Below, one piece after another: positions 1 through 11,799 of a stretch of DNA of 64,000 nucleotides. The DNA is taken from the NCBI GenBank assembly GCA_028023455.1, contig JAQFVV010012509.1, positions 682,001-746,000 on the forward strand. The letters are read 5' to 3'. Under the pieces are notes generated by a model. It saw only the letters and a list, made by a program, of their open reading frames with translations, made no database searches and had not been told where the DNA came from. The stretch comes from Epiperipatus broadwayi (taxonomy: Eukaryota > Onychophora > Udeonychophora > Euonychophora > Peripatidae). How positions within the stretch are numbered: position 1 is the first letter of the stretch; every line of letters starts with the position of its first letter. The position numbers and the translations under genes are program-made.

Positions 1-1
1 C

Positions 2-44
2 ACCTCTTTGAGGAGTGCCAGAGCATGAAACCATGGTCATATGT
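2..44 (+). ncRNA. Hammerhead ribozyme motif, family D, decayed copy
   Basis: Same layout as the motif at 309-351. Stem II is GTGC/GCAT with loop CAGA, GAAA is at 27-30, and stem III ACC-AT-GGT ends in the GTC cleavage triplet (C at 38). The core reads TTGAGGA instead of CTGAGGA: the invariant C is mutated at position 8. Two stem I pairs are also lost. It is probably inactive. Confidence 0.7.
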
Positions 45-145
45 GGGGGGGTCCTGATAGAGATATTTTAAATGCTTTCTCTAGCTAAGCATTTATCACA
101 AAGCTTGTTGAGGAATTGGCAATCCTCATTGTTTAAAACAATTAA

Positions 146-222
146 TTATATTTACATTTATTTAATCATCAACTATACGAGATGAAAACTGTGTTGATGA
201 TTAAATAATTGTAAATATAATT
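146..222. repeat. Short inverted repeat inside family D unit
   Basis: Arms of about 30 bp (146-175 and 193-222) are near-perfect reverse complements around a 17 bp loop. The other family D copy has unrelated sequence here, so this is probably a small MITE that replaced part of the unit. Confidence 0.55.
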
Positions 223-308
223 AGATTTTCCACTCAATAGATAACTTTTAGCTAAGTGCTTAGCTTTGGGTTGGTATTTTTAGATCTAGTGTCTGAACCT
301 ACCCTGAC

Positions 309-351
309 ACCTCTCTGAGGAGTGCCAAAGCACGAAACCTTGGTCAGGGGT
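309..351 (+). ncRNA. Hammerhead ribozyme, family D, apparently intact
   Basis: Type I hammerhead. Stem I is ACCTCT (309-314) with AGGGGT (346-351), 6 pairs including one G-U. The first core strand is CTGAGGA (315-321), which fits CUGANGA. Stem II is GTGC/GCAC (322-325, 330-333), four Watson-Crick pairs with loop CAAA. The second core strand is GAAA (334-337). Stem III is ACC/GGT with loop TT, and cleavage is predicted after the C of the canonical GTC at 345. All invariant core positions are present. An alternative pairing of upstream CCCTGAC with downstream GTCAGGG could compete with the fold. Confidence 0.85.
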
Positions 352-534
352 TTGGAGAGGGGTTCCTGACAGAGATATTTTAAGTGTTGGCTCTGGCTAG
401 GCATTTATCATAAAGCTTGTAGAGGAATTGGCAATCCTCACTGTTTATAACTTACAAGCTTAACAGATAGGATCATGTGATCTATGAATTGATCTATGAC
501 TCTTATTTTGACTATTTATAATTAGTTGTTTGTT

Positions 535-1890
535 TCAATTTTATTTAGATTGATTATTATATATTCATTAACCCATTTACATTCACATTTTCCGTTCTAT
601 ATCTGATCTAACATATCTAACGATGGTCTTAATAAAAGCAATTAATAAATCTTCAAATAATATGATTAATAAAGTGAATGCAAATGGATCCCTTTTATGT
701 TTACAAAAATTAATTTTGACAATAGAGAATATGGGCATTGGCATAACAGGTGGTATAATGATTAACATTTGAAAATTAATATTGTATTCGATATGTAGTT
801 ATTTTTAATAATGTATTAATTAAAATTTACATAAAAAATATCAAGTTATCAATTAAATTTCACAAATATTAACATTCACGTTTTTATCCTAGCTTTCAGG
901 TTTATATATATTATCTAATTCTAAATACTTTAAAAAAAAAAAACAAACAAATTTTGCCATTAGCAATTTTATCTTCATATTTGAAAAAACTTTAAAATCT
1001 AATCTTCGATACAACAAAGAATATCTTCTTTTTTAAAATTAGGTTTCCAAATAATTGATAAAAAAGATAATTTCACTTTACCAACTAATATCGACTTTGT
1101 TTTTTTTTTTTAATTGCTTAATTATAACTCAGCAAACTTTCATGACCATTTAAAGATTTATGTGTATATATATGACTTTTTGAAAGATTTAATGAAAGAA
1201 TATTTTTTATCATGTTATTAAGACAATTTATTTTAAACTATGACTGCCCTAAGTAATTTTATTTGGATACATTTTTGCAAAAGTTTTATTTATATTGCAC
1301 TTTTTATTTCAATCTTTTTTTTTTTTAAATTTAACTCTGTCTTTCACTTTATTAATATTATTTTTTATATTATGTCATCATTTTAGCTTCAGTAGTTTAA
1401 TTTCCAAATGTCAGGCAATAACTATATTATCTTCACTTTACTTATTTTTAAACTAAATTGTTCACCTCTATGCACATAATTGATGTACTGAAATCGCCAT
1501 CAAATTATTCATGCATTTTTTAAAAAACGTGTGTGAATTTGCATATTGCAAATTTTTTTATATTTATTTTGTAAGTTTCTGGTTTGAGGTTTACCTTTTA
1601 TGGAGCTTTGCAAACTTTTACCATGGCATTCAGATGTAATCATTTGATTACATTTATGTTGAATGGAGATGTGATTAATGATTTCTGTATTTAATGGCCT
1701 TCTTTTAAAAAAATGTATTTTAAATTCATATTCCTACATTTACTTGTCTTTGCCTTTCTAAATAGTATTTATAAACTTTTCTTTATCTATTCTATATAAA
1801 AATGTTGTATGTATGCATGGGTAAAATTTCTTTGAGAATTTTGCACCATTAATTAAAAAAGTGACAACTGCAGCTTATAATTATAATGTT
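535..1890. other. AT-rich stretch, nothing recognised
   Basis: Holds poly-T and poly-A tracts and short low-complexity DNA. The short open frame at 583-768 on the minus strand has no family features. Confidence 0.6.
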
Positions 1891-1904
1891 TATCTGAAGA
1901 TTGT

Positions 1905-2210
1905 GATTTGTTGGATTATTTCCATCATCTAATATTAAAAATATCTAATATTAAGAATAGCTCAGTCAATTAGAGTATTACCTTAAAATTTAATATTCAA
2001 AAAAGGTTCAGGTTCAATCCCTAATATCAATGATCAGCCACCAACCTTAGAAGAGTAGATAAAAAGAATACCACTTGGAACATTACGTTCTAATCTGTGT
2101 GCTATTACCAACAGTTGAATGTATTTGGAAAGTTTAAATAAAGTTTAAAATTTTTCTGAAGACATTTAGATTTTTAATATTAGATTATGGAAATAGTTCA
2201 ACAAATAAAT
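1905..2210 (+). mobile_element. tRNA-like SINE inside an inverted repeat
   Basis: A pol III promoter-like head is visible: an A-box region (AGCTCAGTCAATTAGAG, about 1960-1976) and a B box (GGTTCAATCCC, about 2010-2020). The tail, about 2118-2150, contains AAATAAAGTTTAAA. The same tail recurs at about 13440-13475, which supports a dispersed family. Roughly 40 bp inverted repeats (1910-1950 and 2162-2208) flank it. Copy age is high, with many substitutions. The tRNA origin is inferred only from the two boxes. Confidence 0.5.
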
Positions 2211-2214
2211 AATA

Positions 2215-2525
2215 CTAATTATAATAAGTTGTATTATGTAATCATAATACTTTAATAACATGAATCTAGAAAAATAATACAACTATAATATTGCTTATCC
2301 TCGAAATGATTACTATAAGGGTTTTTATACCACTGCTAAAAATAGTTTGGGTTTACCCCTGTAATTCATTTCCCATATTCATAGGCAATAGTATAAGACA
2401 AGAAAATCCATCATCATCACTCTACTAATAACCATTTATAAATAAGTATAGTTACTTTTTCAAAAAACAAACAAATAAAAATAGAAAGGCGAAGATAAAG
2501 AAAAAGTTTTATGATTTCTATACAA
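2215..2525. other. AT-rich stretch, nothing recognised
   Basis: No coding, RNA or repeat structure was recognised between the SINE-like repeat and the hAT element. Confidence 0.5.
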
Positions 2526-2527
2526 CC

Positions 2528-4930
2528 CAAGAATCAACAAACTATAGCCCTTTTGTTATATCCATGTGGCTCTAAGATAAAATTGAAAATGAAAATAAAA
2601 CTATCTTAGTTTCATTTATACAATTTTTTAAAGTGTTTATTCACATAATTGTGATATAGGTCTTGCACAACTTTGTGGCATTAAAATGTACAAGTATGAC
2701 ATCGGGAAAGGGAATGTGAGCATGAAGGCGGTAATAGAGGAAGTGGATATGGTTAATCATATGGTAGGCAAAGAAACCAAACAAAATGATTTATAAATAA
2801 GGAGGCACCCTTTACTGGGAAAAACAATGTTTACAATGGCAAAATGTAAAAATGGGAAATCTAGAGAAGACACATGCAGTTGTTTTATATTGTTTAAGAA
2901 GTTTTTCAACATTGCTATGAAAAAACAACTAAGAAAAACAATACATGAGCATAATGACTTTAAAACTGATTGGATTGAAGCTTTAGCATTTATTTTAAAC
3001 TCAGGTAGCTTTTCAAACTGTTTTATTTGCCAAGATAAACTGATGCACAATAAACAATCAAATTTGAAGAAATACTTCACAACAAAACATAGATTTGCCA
3101 GAAAAATATCCTGTTGTTGATATCAAAAAAAGAGCAGTTATAGAACTTCAAAACAGAAAAATGTTAAAAAATTAAGATCTGTATTTAATTATTAGAGACA
3201 GTTTGCCAATAATATTAATATTCCTAGCTTTGTGGTGAGACAGAAAATCATTAAGTGAGGAAAACCAATCATTGATGGTGAATACACAAAATGTTTTTAT
3301 AATACAGATGAAGAACTTTTTCAGGATTTCATAAACAAAGCAGAGATTTTAACTAAAATTAAAAACATGATTATCTAAAAAGCAGATAGGATAGTTAAAA
3401 TATTCTCAAATGTAATGAACCAACAAGTTGTACATGTTAAATTAGCTTCAGCTTTATCAATTGTAATAGATGAGTCCTACAACATCAAGGATACAACATT
3501 TATTTCCTTTTTTGTGCAGTATATATATCATCTGAGGATACAAGATAAGAACTTCTGGAATTGAAACTCAAGTGTCAAACATGTGGAGAGTATGTTATGT
3601 TGTCCTTGAATGCATGGGGAAAAAAAATCATCTCCCATTCAATAAAATTATATCAATTGCAACCAATAATGGAAAAAAAAGTATAATGGGAGTAAAAAAA
3701 GATTTGTTTCAATTTTAAAAGGAAAACTTAATCATGAAATGATTATTTCTATTGCATGCTCCATCAGAAAGCACAAATCCTTTTCAAAAGAAATGGGTAA
3801 AATGATGGAATTGGTAATTAAGATTACCAATGTTATTGCAGCAAGTGGACTTAACCATTGACAATTTGAAGAGTTGCTAATTGAAATGGAGAATGAATAT
3901 TCAGATCTTCTCCAATACAATAGGGTTTGGTGGCTTTCCAGAGATAATGTGTTAAAGCATTTTGCATCTTTTTAAAATAAAATCAAACTATTTCTCGACA
4001 ATAAGGGTGTTTAATATTTAGAATTATATCACAACTGCATCAGCTCAATTGTAAATTACAAGGCAAAGGAAATACTGCTTTTTCAATGGTAGAAGAAGTA
4101 TAATTCTGTTTATTGATGATTTAGAGAGTAAAACTTTAATTCATCAAGAAAACAATGCTCTCATTAACAAAGATGATTTCAGTTGAGCAGTTTTAAACAT
4201 GAGAGAATCATTTTTTTCAAAGGATTCGTGAATTCAGAAATGATAAAATATTCTAGTTTTTATTACAAATATTCTTAATGCTAATGTGAAGAAATCAAAT
4301 TTTTCATGGTTTGATAGTGACAGAGTCAATTTGAAATATAATTGCTAAAGCTTGACAAGCAAAGACTTGAGGAGCTCCAAATTTGTACATCTTTGTACTA
4401 AAATAGAAAAACTGGAAGAAGAAAAATGCAGTCTGATTTCATAGCACTAGTAGACCAATATAAAGAGCTGCAAAAGGCAATATCAATGATTTTCAGTAGT
4501 TGGAATAGTCTTGCTACATATAATGAGATGAAAAAAATTGTATTTGGTCTTCTTAGTATCATCAGGTCCATGTATTTATGTGGGCAATCATTTTCTAACA
4601 TGAATTTCATTAAATGTAAATTGAGGAGCCAAATTACTGATGCTGACTTAGAATTATGTCTTAAATTAAAAACAACTAGTTACAAAGTAGATATACAGAA
4701 ACTTTCTAAGGAAATGCAAGTTCATAGCACTGATTAAAACCCAATGAAAGCAATTATTATGTGCTTTTTTTTCTTCATTTAATAAAAGTATAATTAATAT
4801 TATAACTTGTTATAATATTATTTTAAATTTTTCTTATTTGTAAAAATATATGTATGGCTGTAAAATAATTCTTGAATTGTTGTGAGGGACAGATTTGCCT
4901 CTTCCATCTCAAAAGTTTGCCAATTCTGAC
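2528..4930 (+). pseudogene. hAT-superfamily transposase pseudogene (GTF2IRD2/ZBED-like)
   Basis: A broken cut-and-paste transposase. Residues from 2827 resemble the N-terminal zinc-binding region of GTF2IRD2-like hAT proteins: a CFICQDKL pair of cysteines, then KYFTTKHRF with a histidine. Further on, DESYNIKDT matches the DEST-type catalytic motif (about 3467-3495), GLNHxQFEELL and WWLSRDNVLKHF follow (3848-3965), and the hAT dimerisation end YLCGQSFSNMNFIKCKLRS is at about 4575-4630. The longest intact piece is 4426-4737. At least ten stops or frameshifts break the reading frame. Short imperfect terminal repeats sharing a CAAACT core appear near 2530 and 4925 in inverted orientation. Long dead. 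A domesticated host gene is unlikely given the breaks. Confidence 0.8.
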
Positions 4931-4934
4931 ATAG

Positions 4935-6284
4935 ACCAATATGTGAAACACAAATATTATCCACATATATCATTTTTGTACTTTAGTCTCTTTATTTGAC
5001 ATCTTAGAATGCTGTTTTCTAACTTCTACGGCAAGCAAACTTTTTGAAAAACTTCAACATTTTGCTTAATTTTATTCTATTCTCAGCTATGAAAACAAGT
5101 ACTAGGATAAACTTTATAATATAAATGGAGTCTGTTTCTTTCACAATATTCATGCTCACGTTTACCACAAAAAACGTTTTGGAAATCCCTTATTATTCAT
5201 TACCTTCCAGATCCAATGCAGGCAAATTGAAAAACATACTAACTGTTTTTATGAATATGCCATCATATTTTAATATTCTTATCGAGTATTCTTAAATGAA
5301 TTTTTTTCAGTATTTTTTATACTATCAGTATAGTATCCATATCCCATCTTCATAAAATAAACCAGGCTAGATAACGGCCCAATAAACTAATTTAGCTATA
5401 ATAATTAAATCAATATGATAAAATACCTTAATTTTTAATTTATTAAATACATTAGAATTCAGCCACAACTAATAGCTATCTACTTCAGATTTCAACTTAT
5501 AAATGAGTAGGTAAAGTTTCAAACCTTTCTATAAAATGATTTTTACTCAGCAGTATATCCATATATATTTTGCAAAAATCAATACCTGATGACTCTTAAC
5601 ACGTTATGCAATCAAATGTAATAGAAATTCCAACTGGGTTATGTGATAGCCTTAAAATACATGTTAATGATGGTAACAAAATATTTAAATCATAATGAAA
5701 AAGAGTGTGTGGACAATTATATAAAAATCATCAGAACAAAATATATATGCCATAATCTAACCTGATTGAATCTCAAAATACATAAAATACTTAAAATGGA
5801 CATTTCATAAATAATGCAGCAATGTAATTCAATAAAATTGCTAAATCAAGTTTTTAATGGAGAACACTTTTTATCAAAACTAGATCATAATTAATTATGG
5901 CAAACCTTAATATATAAACTGTATTATAATCTAAAATATCATTTCTTATTAAAAATAATGTTGTTGAGAATGCTGACATTGATTCTACAAATTTGAATTG
6001 TCTAATGTTATCAAATTTTTATCCAACACATAGCTTGATTATGACCAACATTTCCATTACATAGAAAAATTTCTATACAAAAAACTATGCTCATGTAATA
6101 CTAATTTGTGAATTATGTTAGTGGAACTAATATCATATAAGTATTCATGAGCCTAGTTTATGAAGTATGTAAGCTTAGAATGATAGCAACATTAAAAATT
6201 ACATTCTATATCAAACATATTGGTTTATTTTTAGAAAGAATTATTCTCTGCTTGGGCAGAGAGGTATTTTTATGAAGAAGCAAT
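4935..6284. other. AT-rich stretch, nothing recognised
   Basis: Only low-complexity AT-rich DNA was seen, with no reading frame or repeat I could place. Confidence 0.55.
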
Positions 6285-6297
6285 AACATTTCATCTT

Positions 6298-6690
6298 AAA
6301 ACAGGCAAAACTCACTATATATATTGCCACACACAGCAAGCTAGAGTAATCAATGGATGCCAGAAGGCTTGTGCATAAAATCCCCATCTAGTGCCTACTC
6401 ATCCAACATCCCCAGACTAGTTTCTGGCTTATGGTCTCCATCAGTGAGGAGCCTTGGATCTGAGAGCACTGCATCTAGATCTTAGTATCTAATGCAACCC
6501 TCCAGTAACCACTTTTTATCTCCATTTAACTACAAAACTATATGAGTCTTGATTTTATGCACAAACCTTTTGGAATCCATTGATTACTCTAGCTTGCTGA
6601 GTGTGGCAATATATATAGTGAGTTTTGCCTGTTTTAACAACGGTTATACACAAGCATAAGAGGAGGTGATTATGTGATGTTTATTGGCTT
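6298..6690 (-). mobile_element. Hammerhead retroelement, family C, fold-back copy
   Basis: A palindromic element. The left arm (6298-6440) is antisense and the right arm (6550-6636) is sense. The outer arms read inward as AACAGGCAAAACTC. The same sequence recurs at 17840-18431. A 13 bp target-site duplication, AACATTTCATCTT at 6285-6297 and AACACTTCATCTT at 6691-6703 (12/13), marks both ends. The left arm contains a hammerhead on the minus strand. There is no reading frame. The variable-length TSD and rearranged arms suggest reverse transcription rather than a DNA transposon. Confidence 0.7.
6401..6459 (-). ncRNA. Hammerhead ribozyme motif, family C, near-intact
   Basis: Read on the minus strand: outer stem I ATCCAA/TTGGAT (6 pairs), an internal loop GGC against TG, and inner stem I TCCTCA/TGGGGA (6 pairs). 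The core is CTGATGG, with the last conserved A changed to G. A short stem II region and GAAA follow, then palindromic stem III ACTAGT and the GTC cleavage triplet. The two stem I helices bracket the core exactly as a type I hammerhead needs. The core substitution probably lowers activity. Confidence 0.65.
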
Positions 6691-7041
6691 AACACTTCAT
6701 CTTCATTATTGGTGGTCTCTTAATCCAATATGCTTTAGTATATAAATATTTAGAGCCATTAGCGATATATACTGCTATTTCTCTTCATTTTTTTATATTC
6801 AGTTAGATTAGTAAAAAGTGTGGAATTACAAGCCTCATGTGGCATTGTTGTCTCACTATATTAATTAATTGTAGCAATGTTTGCTTTTGCAACAAATAGC
6901 AATTAAAAGATTAAAGTCAGAATTATATTTGTATTCTCATGCTTTCTGTTCTTCTGTTTGGAAGAAAATAGTACAAAGTGTGTATATATAAATTAATATT
7001 TTTTAAGATAATTGTTTAAATATTTAAATATGTAAAAAATC

Positions 7042-7500
7042 TCATATTTTCATATTAGAAAAATCACTGTCAGATGTTAATAGACAGTAATCAATGAAAA
7101 CAGAAAATGCTTTTGAATGCTGGAAACATATACAGTTTACTATTTTCATTGATTACTAACATCTGATAGTGATTTTTCTAATATGAAAATATAACAGATA
7201 TTTCCACATTTTAAAATATTTCAACTATAACATCTATTAAAAATGATTAACTTGTAACATCAAACTGATTTATGGAACAATCTATTATTTTTTTAAAAAT
7301 GTATGAACTTTCTTTCCTTAAACCATAAATAAATACTGAAACACTTTAGCCTCTATATAACATCAAGAGATTGCTTTTAGAAGAAGGTATCCTTCTGAAT
7401 GCTGTGAGCATTTACAGTTCACTATTTTCATTGATTACAGTCTATTAATATCTGGTAATGATTTTCCTAATATGAAAATATAACAGATATTTCCACTTAC
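7042..7500. repeat. Fold-back repeat with an extra direct arm
   Basis: Left arm 7042-7101 pairs with right arm 7139-7196 (about 58 bp, few mismatches). The right arm, with the following CAGATATTTCCAC, occurs again at 7420-7500. Three copies of one arm in two orientations indicate a MITE or fold-back family. No hammerhead core was found in it. Confidence 0.6.
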
Positions 7501-7504
7501 ATAT

Positions 7505-8550
7505 TGTTCCAAGATAGAATAACAATACTTATTTATGAGGAGTTAATGGTAATGACTTTTCATTTACTGTCTTTATAAAAAATATATAATTTGTCTGTCT
7601 ATACAGTCACAAAATGGTTGACAGATAGATTGTGCACAATCACATATATTTTGACATGTATATTGCCAAAGAAAATGTCTGAAAAATATTATATGAAGAT
7701 TTAAAAATCTAGTAATTTTTAGGTATATAGTGATTTGAGAATAAAACTCCAATTTTAAATCTAGATTCAAATAACCCATTACTAATAGGCATATGCAAGT
7801 TCACAATTGAGATTTAATAATTAAACCTCTCTACAATTTGGTTTTCTCAATGCTGAGAATTTTTCATATTTTATGTACGGAAAAATGAGAAAAGCCTGCA
7901 TTCATGATTGCTATATATGCAATTGAAGGATGGAACGTATATACATATATCATTATCAGTTAGTGCAGAGATACTCAGTGTCTTGAGAAGTTCATGATTA
8001 ATGAACCTTATATCAAGATAAGAAATCAAAGAAAGTAGCAAAATGAGTGAAATTGAAAGAAAGAGCATAGACAGAAGAAACGAAAAGAGTTTTTGATTTA
8101 TCACATAAAAATTCTAGAAAATAAGAGTAATAAAAAAACTTTAGTTTAGCATTTCTGATTGATTATTCACAGTTAAATTTAATATCTGAAAGTCATTCCA
8201 CTGCACAACAATTGTCAATCCTAAGAGTAGGGTGAGTTCAAAATTCAGTATCATCATTAATTATCTTCTAATAGATGAAGTTCTATATACCAAATCAAAC
8301 TATTTTTTTCCTCAGATATTTACAACTTCCCTTCTTAAGATCATCAATATAATATATTTCCCATATCTTTTACTATTCACATAGCAATGCTTTAAATTTA
8401 TCTCTTTTTACACAAAACTACACCCCTCCCCTCTCCAAAAAGAAGAACACATTAAAGTTTCTGTTTCTGATATATTTAATTTCAATTAAGCACAAGAACA
8501 TATATCCTTTCAAAAACTTGTTTAAACATTATAATTGCTATTCCAATTTC
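7505..8550. other. AT-rich stretch, nothing recognised
   Basis: No supported gene, RNA or repeat. Confidence 0.5.
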
Positions 8551-8557
8551 TTTTTTG

Positions 8558-9060
8558 TAATGAAGGGATTTACACCCTTTGTACATGCTCTGTAAAGATG
8601 TGTTTTTTACAGCACATATGCAGAGGGTATAAAGCCCTTCATTAAAAATTACATACGACTACTGCACTATTAAATAAACTGAACATTAGATAATTTCTGA
8701 TATTTTGTAAATATTAACAAGTAGAAAATTGAAAATTTTTATGAACGTTAATATATACAATAAAAATAATGAATATAAAGTGAATAAAGAAATATATTTG
8801 TACTCTCAAACCAAGATGCTTTAGATTTGCCTATATAATGAATTTAGATACAAAAGATAAGAATACACACTTTTATCTTTTCAAAAGTCTCTACCTTGTG
8901 CTTTGGTTTAAAAGTATCCTCTGCACACAACAAAACAATGTTGACATATTTAAAAAAAACAATAACAATACAGCGCATGTGCAAAGGGTATAAATTCCTT
9001 CATTAAAAATTACATATGACTACTGCACTAGTAAATAAATTGACCATTACATATTCTAAT
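8558..9060. repeat. Fold-back repeat plus a second partial copy
   Basis: The segment 8558-8650 is a hairpin whose arms start with TAATGAAGG and share ACCCTTTG/CAGAGGGT-type sequence. The right arm and about 60 bp downstream (ACGACTACTGCACT) recur at 8975-9050. It looks like a short MITE-type family. Confidence 0.55.
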
Positions 9061-9064
9061 TTCT

Positions 9065-10595
9065 TTACAGTGATTATAAGCATTAATCTGCTTTACATCA
9101 TATTGCCAAGTATTTCTTTTTAATGTTTTTATCTTATTATTTAGTATCAAAGTTCTTTCAGTTATACATATTTTTCAATGTAATCTAATTATTATAAAAA
9201 CTATCATAGCCTCAGCAAATCTGCTATAAAGAATCCACTCAGTAATAAACCATTTAAATAAGTATTAAAGAAAACCATAAATATGCAAAACTCCCATTTT
9301 ATATCTTTTTTTATTTTTGATAAGTTCCTTAAACCTCAAATATTTTCTTACCTCACTGTTTTGTTTTTTTTTGTCTTTTTACCTATGCCTTTAAAAAAAC
9401 TAACAAAATAATCGAATTTATTCAAAAAGATAACTTGGTCCATCTTTGTATATTTTTTATTATTCACTTATATTTTAAGAACTATCAAAAAAAGTCCGCC
9501 CCTGAAGGCTTCAGCTCTGTATGCTTATAAGCACTTCTATTTTAAAAGTTGATATGCAGTTATTATTATTTTTGATAAACTATTGGAGTATTTTTAAATA
9601 TAATGAGAATACTTTTTATTCTTTGCTAGGAGAGCTTTTCTTCAACACATACACATTCATGAATACAATAATTAAAAGATTTCACAGCCTAAAATTTTAT
9701 ATACTGGTTTCTATCCAGTACAAGAAAATGAAATCAATTCACCATATTGAAGGTGGAGAAACAGAAACAAAATGACCTTAAATACAAAATTAATCTGTTC
9801 AAAGATAACTAAATAATGGCAAAACAATCAACTATACCAAAAACAAATGAAATTATTTTAAACAAAGCAGGACATTATTAGTTTAGCAAATATAATTAAT
9901 ATTTCAGAACCATATTCAAACAACATAATTATCACTAATAAAGTACTCAAATCCTTTGAGTAACTTTGAAATATTTTTATTAATAAAAAAGAGTTGACTA
10001 AAAATATTTACCTTTTTAAGTCAAAGAAGTCAAAAATAAATAAATAATCCAAATTATATATATATATATAAACGACCTTTAATTACATAAAATCCTTAAT
10101 AGCAAATCAACTTGTAATTATTGTGAAGTATTCAAGTTTTTCTTTCAAACTACTTTCAAAATTTGATTTAATTGTGAGCAGCTGAATTCTGATATCAGGA
10201 GAATCCAATTTATTTCTGTACTTTATTTTTATGGCAGTATAGAGGAAAATCCATTTTCACACAAATATTTGGTAAAAATGGCAACAATTGCCTTTGTGAA
10301 TAAATTATGGATTTTTTTTTTTTTTAAAATCACACTAAAACTTATTTAATACACTTCTTATTAAATTTAACTTGGTAGTCTTTGGCATAATGTGAAATAA
10401 AAAATTCCTGTTTTTTTTTTTTTAAATGCTTAGATTTAAAATACAATATCATTGTTTGTTTGCTTGTTTATTTGTAAACTCTTGTAATCACTTGTATTAT
10501 TTACATTAAAATAAAATTTTTAAATTGTGTTTTAATAGATTCAAATTCAATAGAATGGATTCAAATTTGGTACATAAGAAAGAAATAACTGGCTA
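9065..10595. other. AT-rich stretch, nothing recognised
   Basis: Contains a short (TA)n run near 10060 and poly-T tracts at 10310 and 10410. The frame at 9521-9775 has no recognisable domain. Confidence 0.5.
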
Positions 10596-10599
10596 AACA

Positions 10600-10985
10600 A
10601 TATGGAACTATATTTAAGTAGGTGACATGGTTTCTTAGATCTAGACCAGTGGGCAAGGAAATTTTGAATATTTTGATATCAATTTGCAATTTATTTTTAG
10701 AACTTCAATATATTATAAGACCCATGAATACATGGCATGGAGAATTGTTTTTTTTGTTTCAATTTAAAGTTACAATAACACTTTAAAATTGAGGTTTAAT
10801 AAATTTAAATTCAATATAATTGATACACTTTTTAAATTACTAACAAAGTGATAGGGCACTATAATATTTTAGGTAGATAACATAATTCTTTAGATATGGA
10901 ACACTGGGCATGAAAATTTTGTTATCACATTTAAAAATTGTTATAATAACTTCCAATATGTTTTAAATAACTCCATAATTTTTTT
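10600..10985 (+). repeat. Two diverged copies of a dispersed repeat
   Basis: The text around 10620-10690 (AGGTGACATGGTTTCTTAG, ACCAGTGGGCA) recurs in altered form at 10870-10935 (AGGTAGATAACATAATTC, ACACTGGGCAT), about 250 bp later. Similar sequence in the opposite orientation lies at about 56380-56710. The relation is weak and based on short matching blocks. Confidence 0.35.
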
Positions 10986-10989
10986 TTCA

Positions 10990-11530
10990 ATTGTAATCTT
11001 AATTTAAGCTAGAATAAAATAAAGTTAGTTTCCAATATAGCTTTGTTCAGCAATTTTTTAAAAAAAAAATTCAAATAAAAAGAAAAAATGTTAAACATTT
11101 TTCAACCAAAAGATGCCTGAATTTTTTAAGTTAATTAATATTTTATTATACATTTATAAATATATACTAAATATGATATATACATAAGGAATATATATCA
11201 ACTTAATGCACAAATATCTAATGATATATACAAAGTATTAGTGTCAAATCAATTTAAAGTAAAATCATAGATATTAAGTAAAGTTTGTTTACAATATAGT
11301 TTTGTTAAAAAAAATAAATAAATAAAAAATTTCAACCAAAAGCAAAAAGGTCAAACAGTTTTCACTTTTAAGGATACTTCCATATTTTTAGCCACTTAAA
11401 GATTTATTATACATATATATTAATAAGGAGTGTACATATTAACTTTTAGCAGAAATATCTAGTGTTATATATCTATCAACTATAAATGACAAGCCAATTT
11501 AAAGTAGAATATAGTTCTACTTTTTCATTT
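10990..11530 (+). repeat. Old satellite-like tandem repeat, about 270 bp unit
   Basis: Two units (about 11030-11270 and 11280-11500) share an ordered series of blocks: TTTACAATATAGTTTTG, a purine-rich AAAAAG run, GTTAAACATTTT or GTCAAACAGTTTT, a stretch of TATATA with ACATAAGG, then AGAAATATCTAGTG. At least three further units occur in the opposite orientation at 54650-55400. No coding sequence. Confidence 0.5.
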
Positions 11531-11596
11531 ACTATGCCAATATTAAAAAATTAAAAATGAATAGAGATAAAAAAAATATATTAAATGCTTTTATTT

Positions 11597-11795
11597 GCTT
11601 GCACTAAAACACAAAAAATAATTGTTTCTGGGGGGAGGGGGATCCAGAAATTAATTAGTCAATTTCTTGTTATAAAACAGGGCTTGGATTAATTTCTGGA
11701 CTCCCCCTCATACTTTTATTCCAAGTTAAATCTAAAAACATCAATGGTGGTTAAACAAACAATTATTTTTTAGCTTTTTAGTGCACGGTAAATAA
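11597..11795. mobile_element. MITE, palindromic, first copy
   Basis: An inverted repeat with a G-rich centre. Outer ends read TGCACTAAAA and TTTTAGTGCA, and the inner arms carry CCAGAAATTAATTA and TTAATTTCTGGA. A fuller copy is at 51707-51962. The left arm is shortened here. No open frame. The superfamily is not assigned. Confidence 0.6.
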
Positions 11796-11799
11796 AAGT

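Larger units (their letters stand above)
1..520 (+). mobile_element. Hammerhead retroelement, family D, tandem partial dimer
   Basis: Two copies of the same unit lie head to tail, each starting with a hammerhead motif (predicted cleavage after 38 and after 345, so 307 bp apart). After each hammerhead the text repeats: an AGAGATATTTTAA block, then a GCATTTATCA block, then GAGGAATTGGCAATCCTCA. The second copy runs on through a CTTACAAGCTTAA block to about 520. The single copy at 44260-44731 shows a longer native unit of about 418 bp. Here part of the first unit is replaced by a small inverted repeat (146-222). The window begins inside the array, so more units may lie upstream. There is no open reading frame, so the element must be non-autonomous. 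The layout resembles animal retrozymes, which is an inference. Confidence 0.75.

Noticed and set aside
7042-7500. Hammerhead motif in the fold-back at 7 kb
   Set aside because: No CTGANGA with a matching GAAA on either strand.
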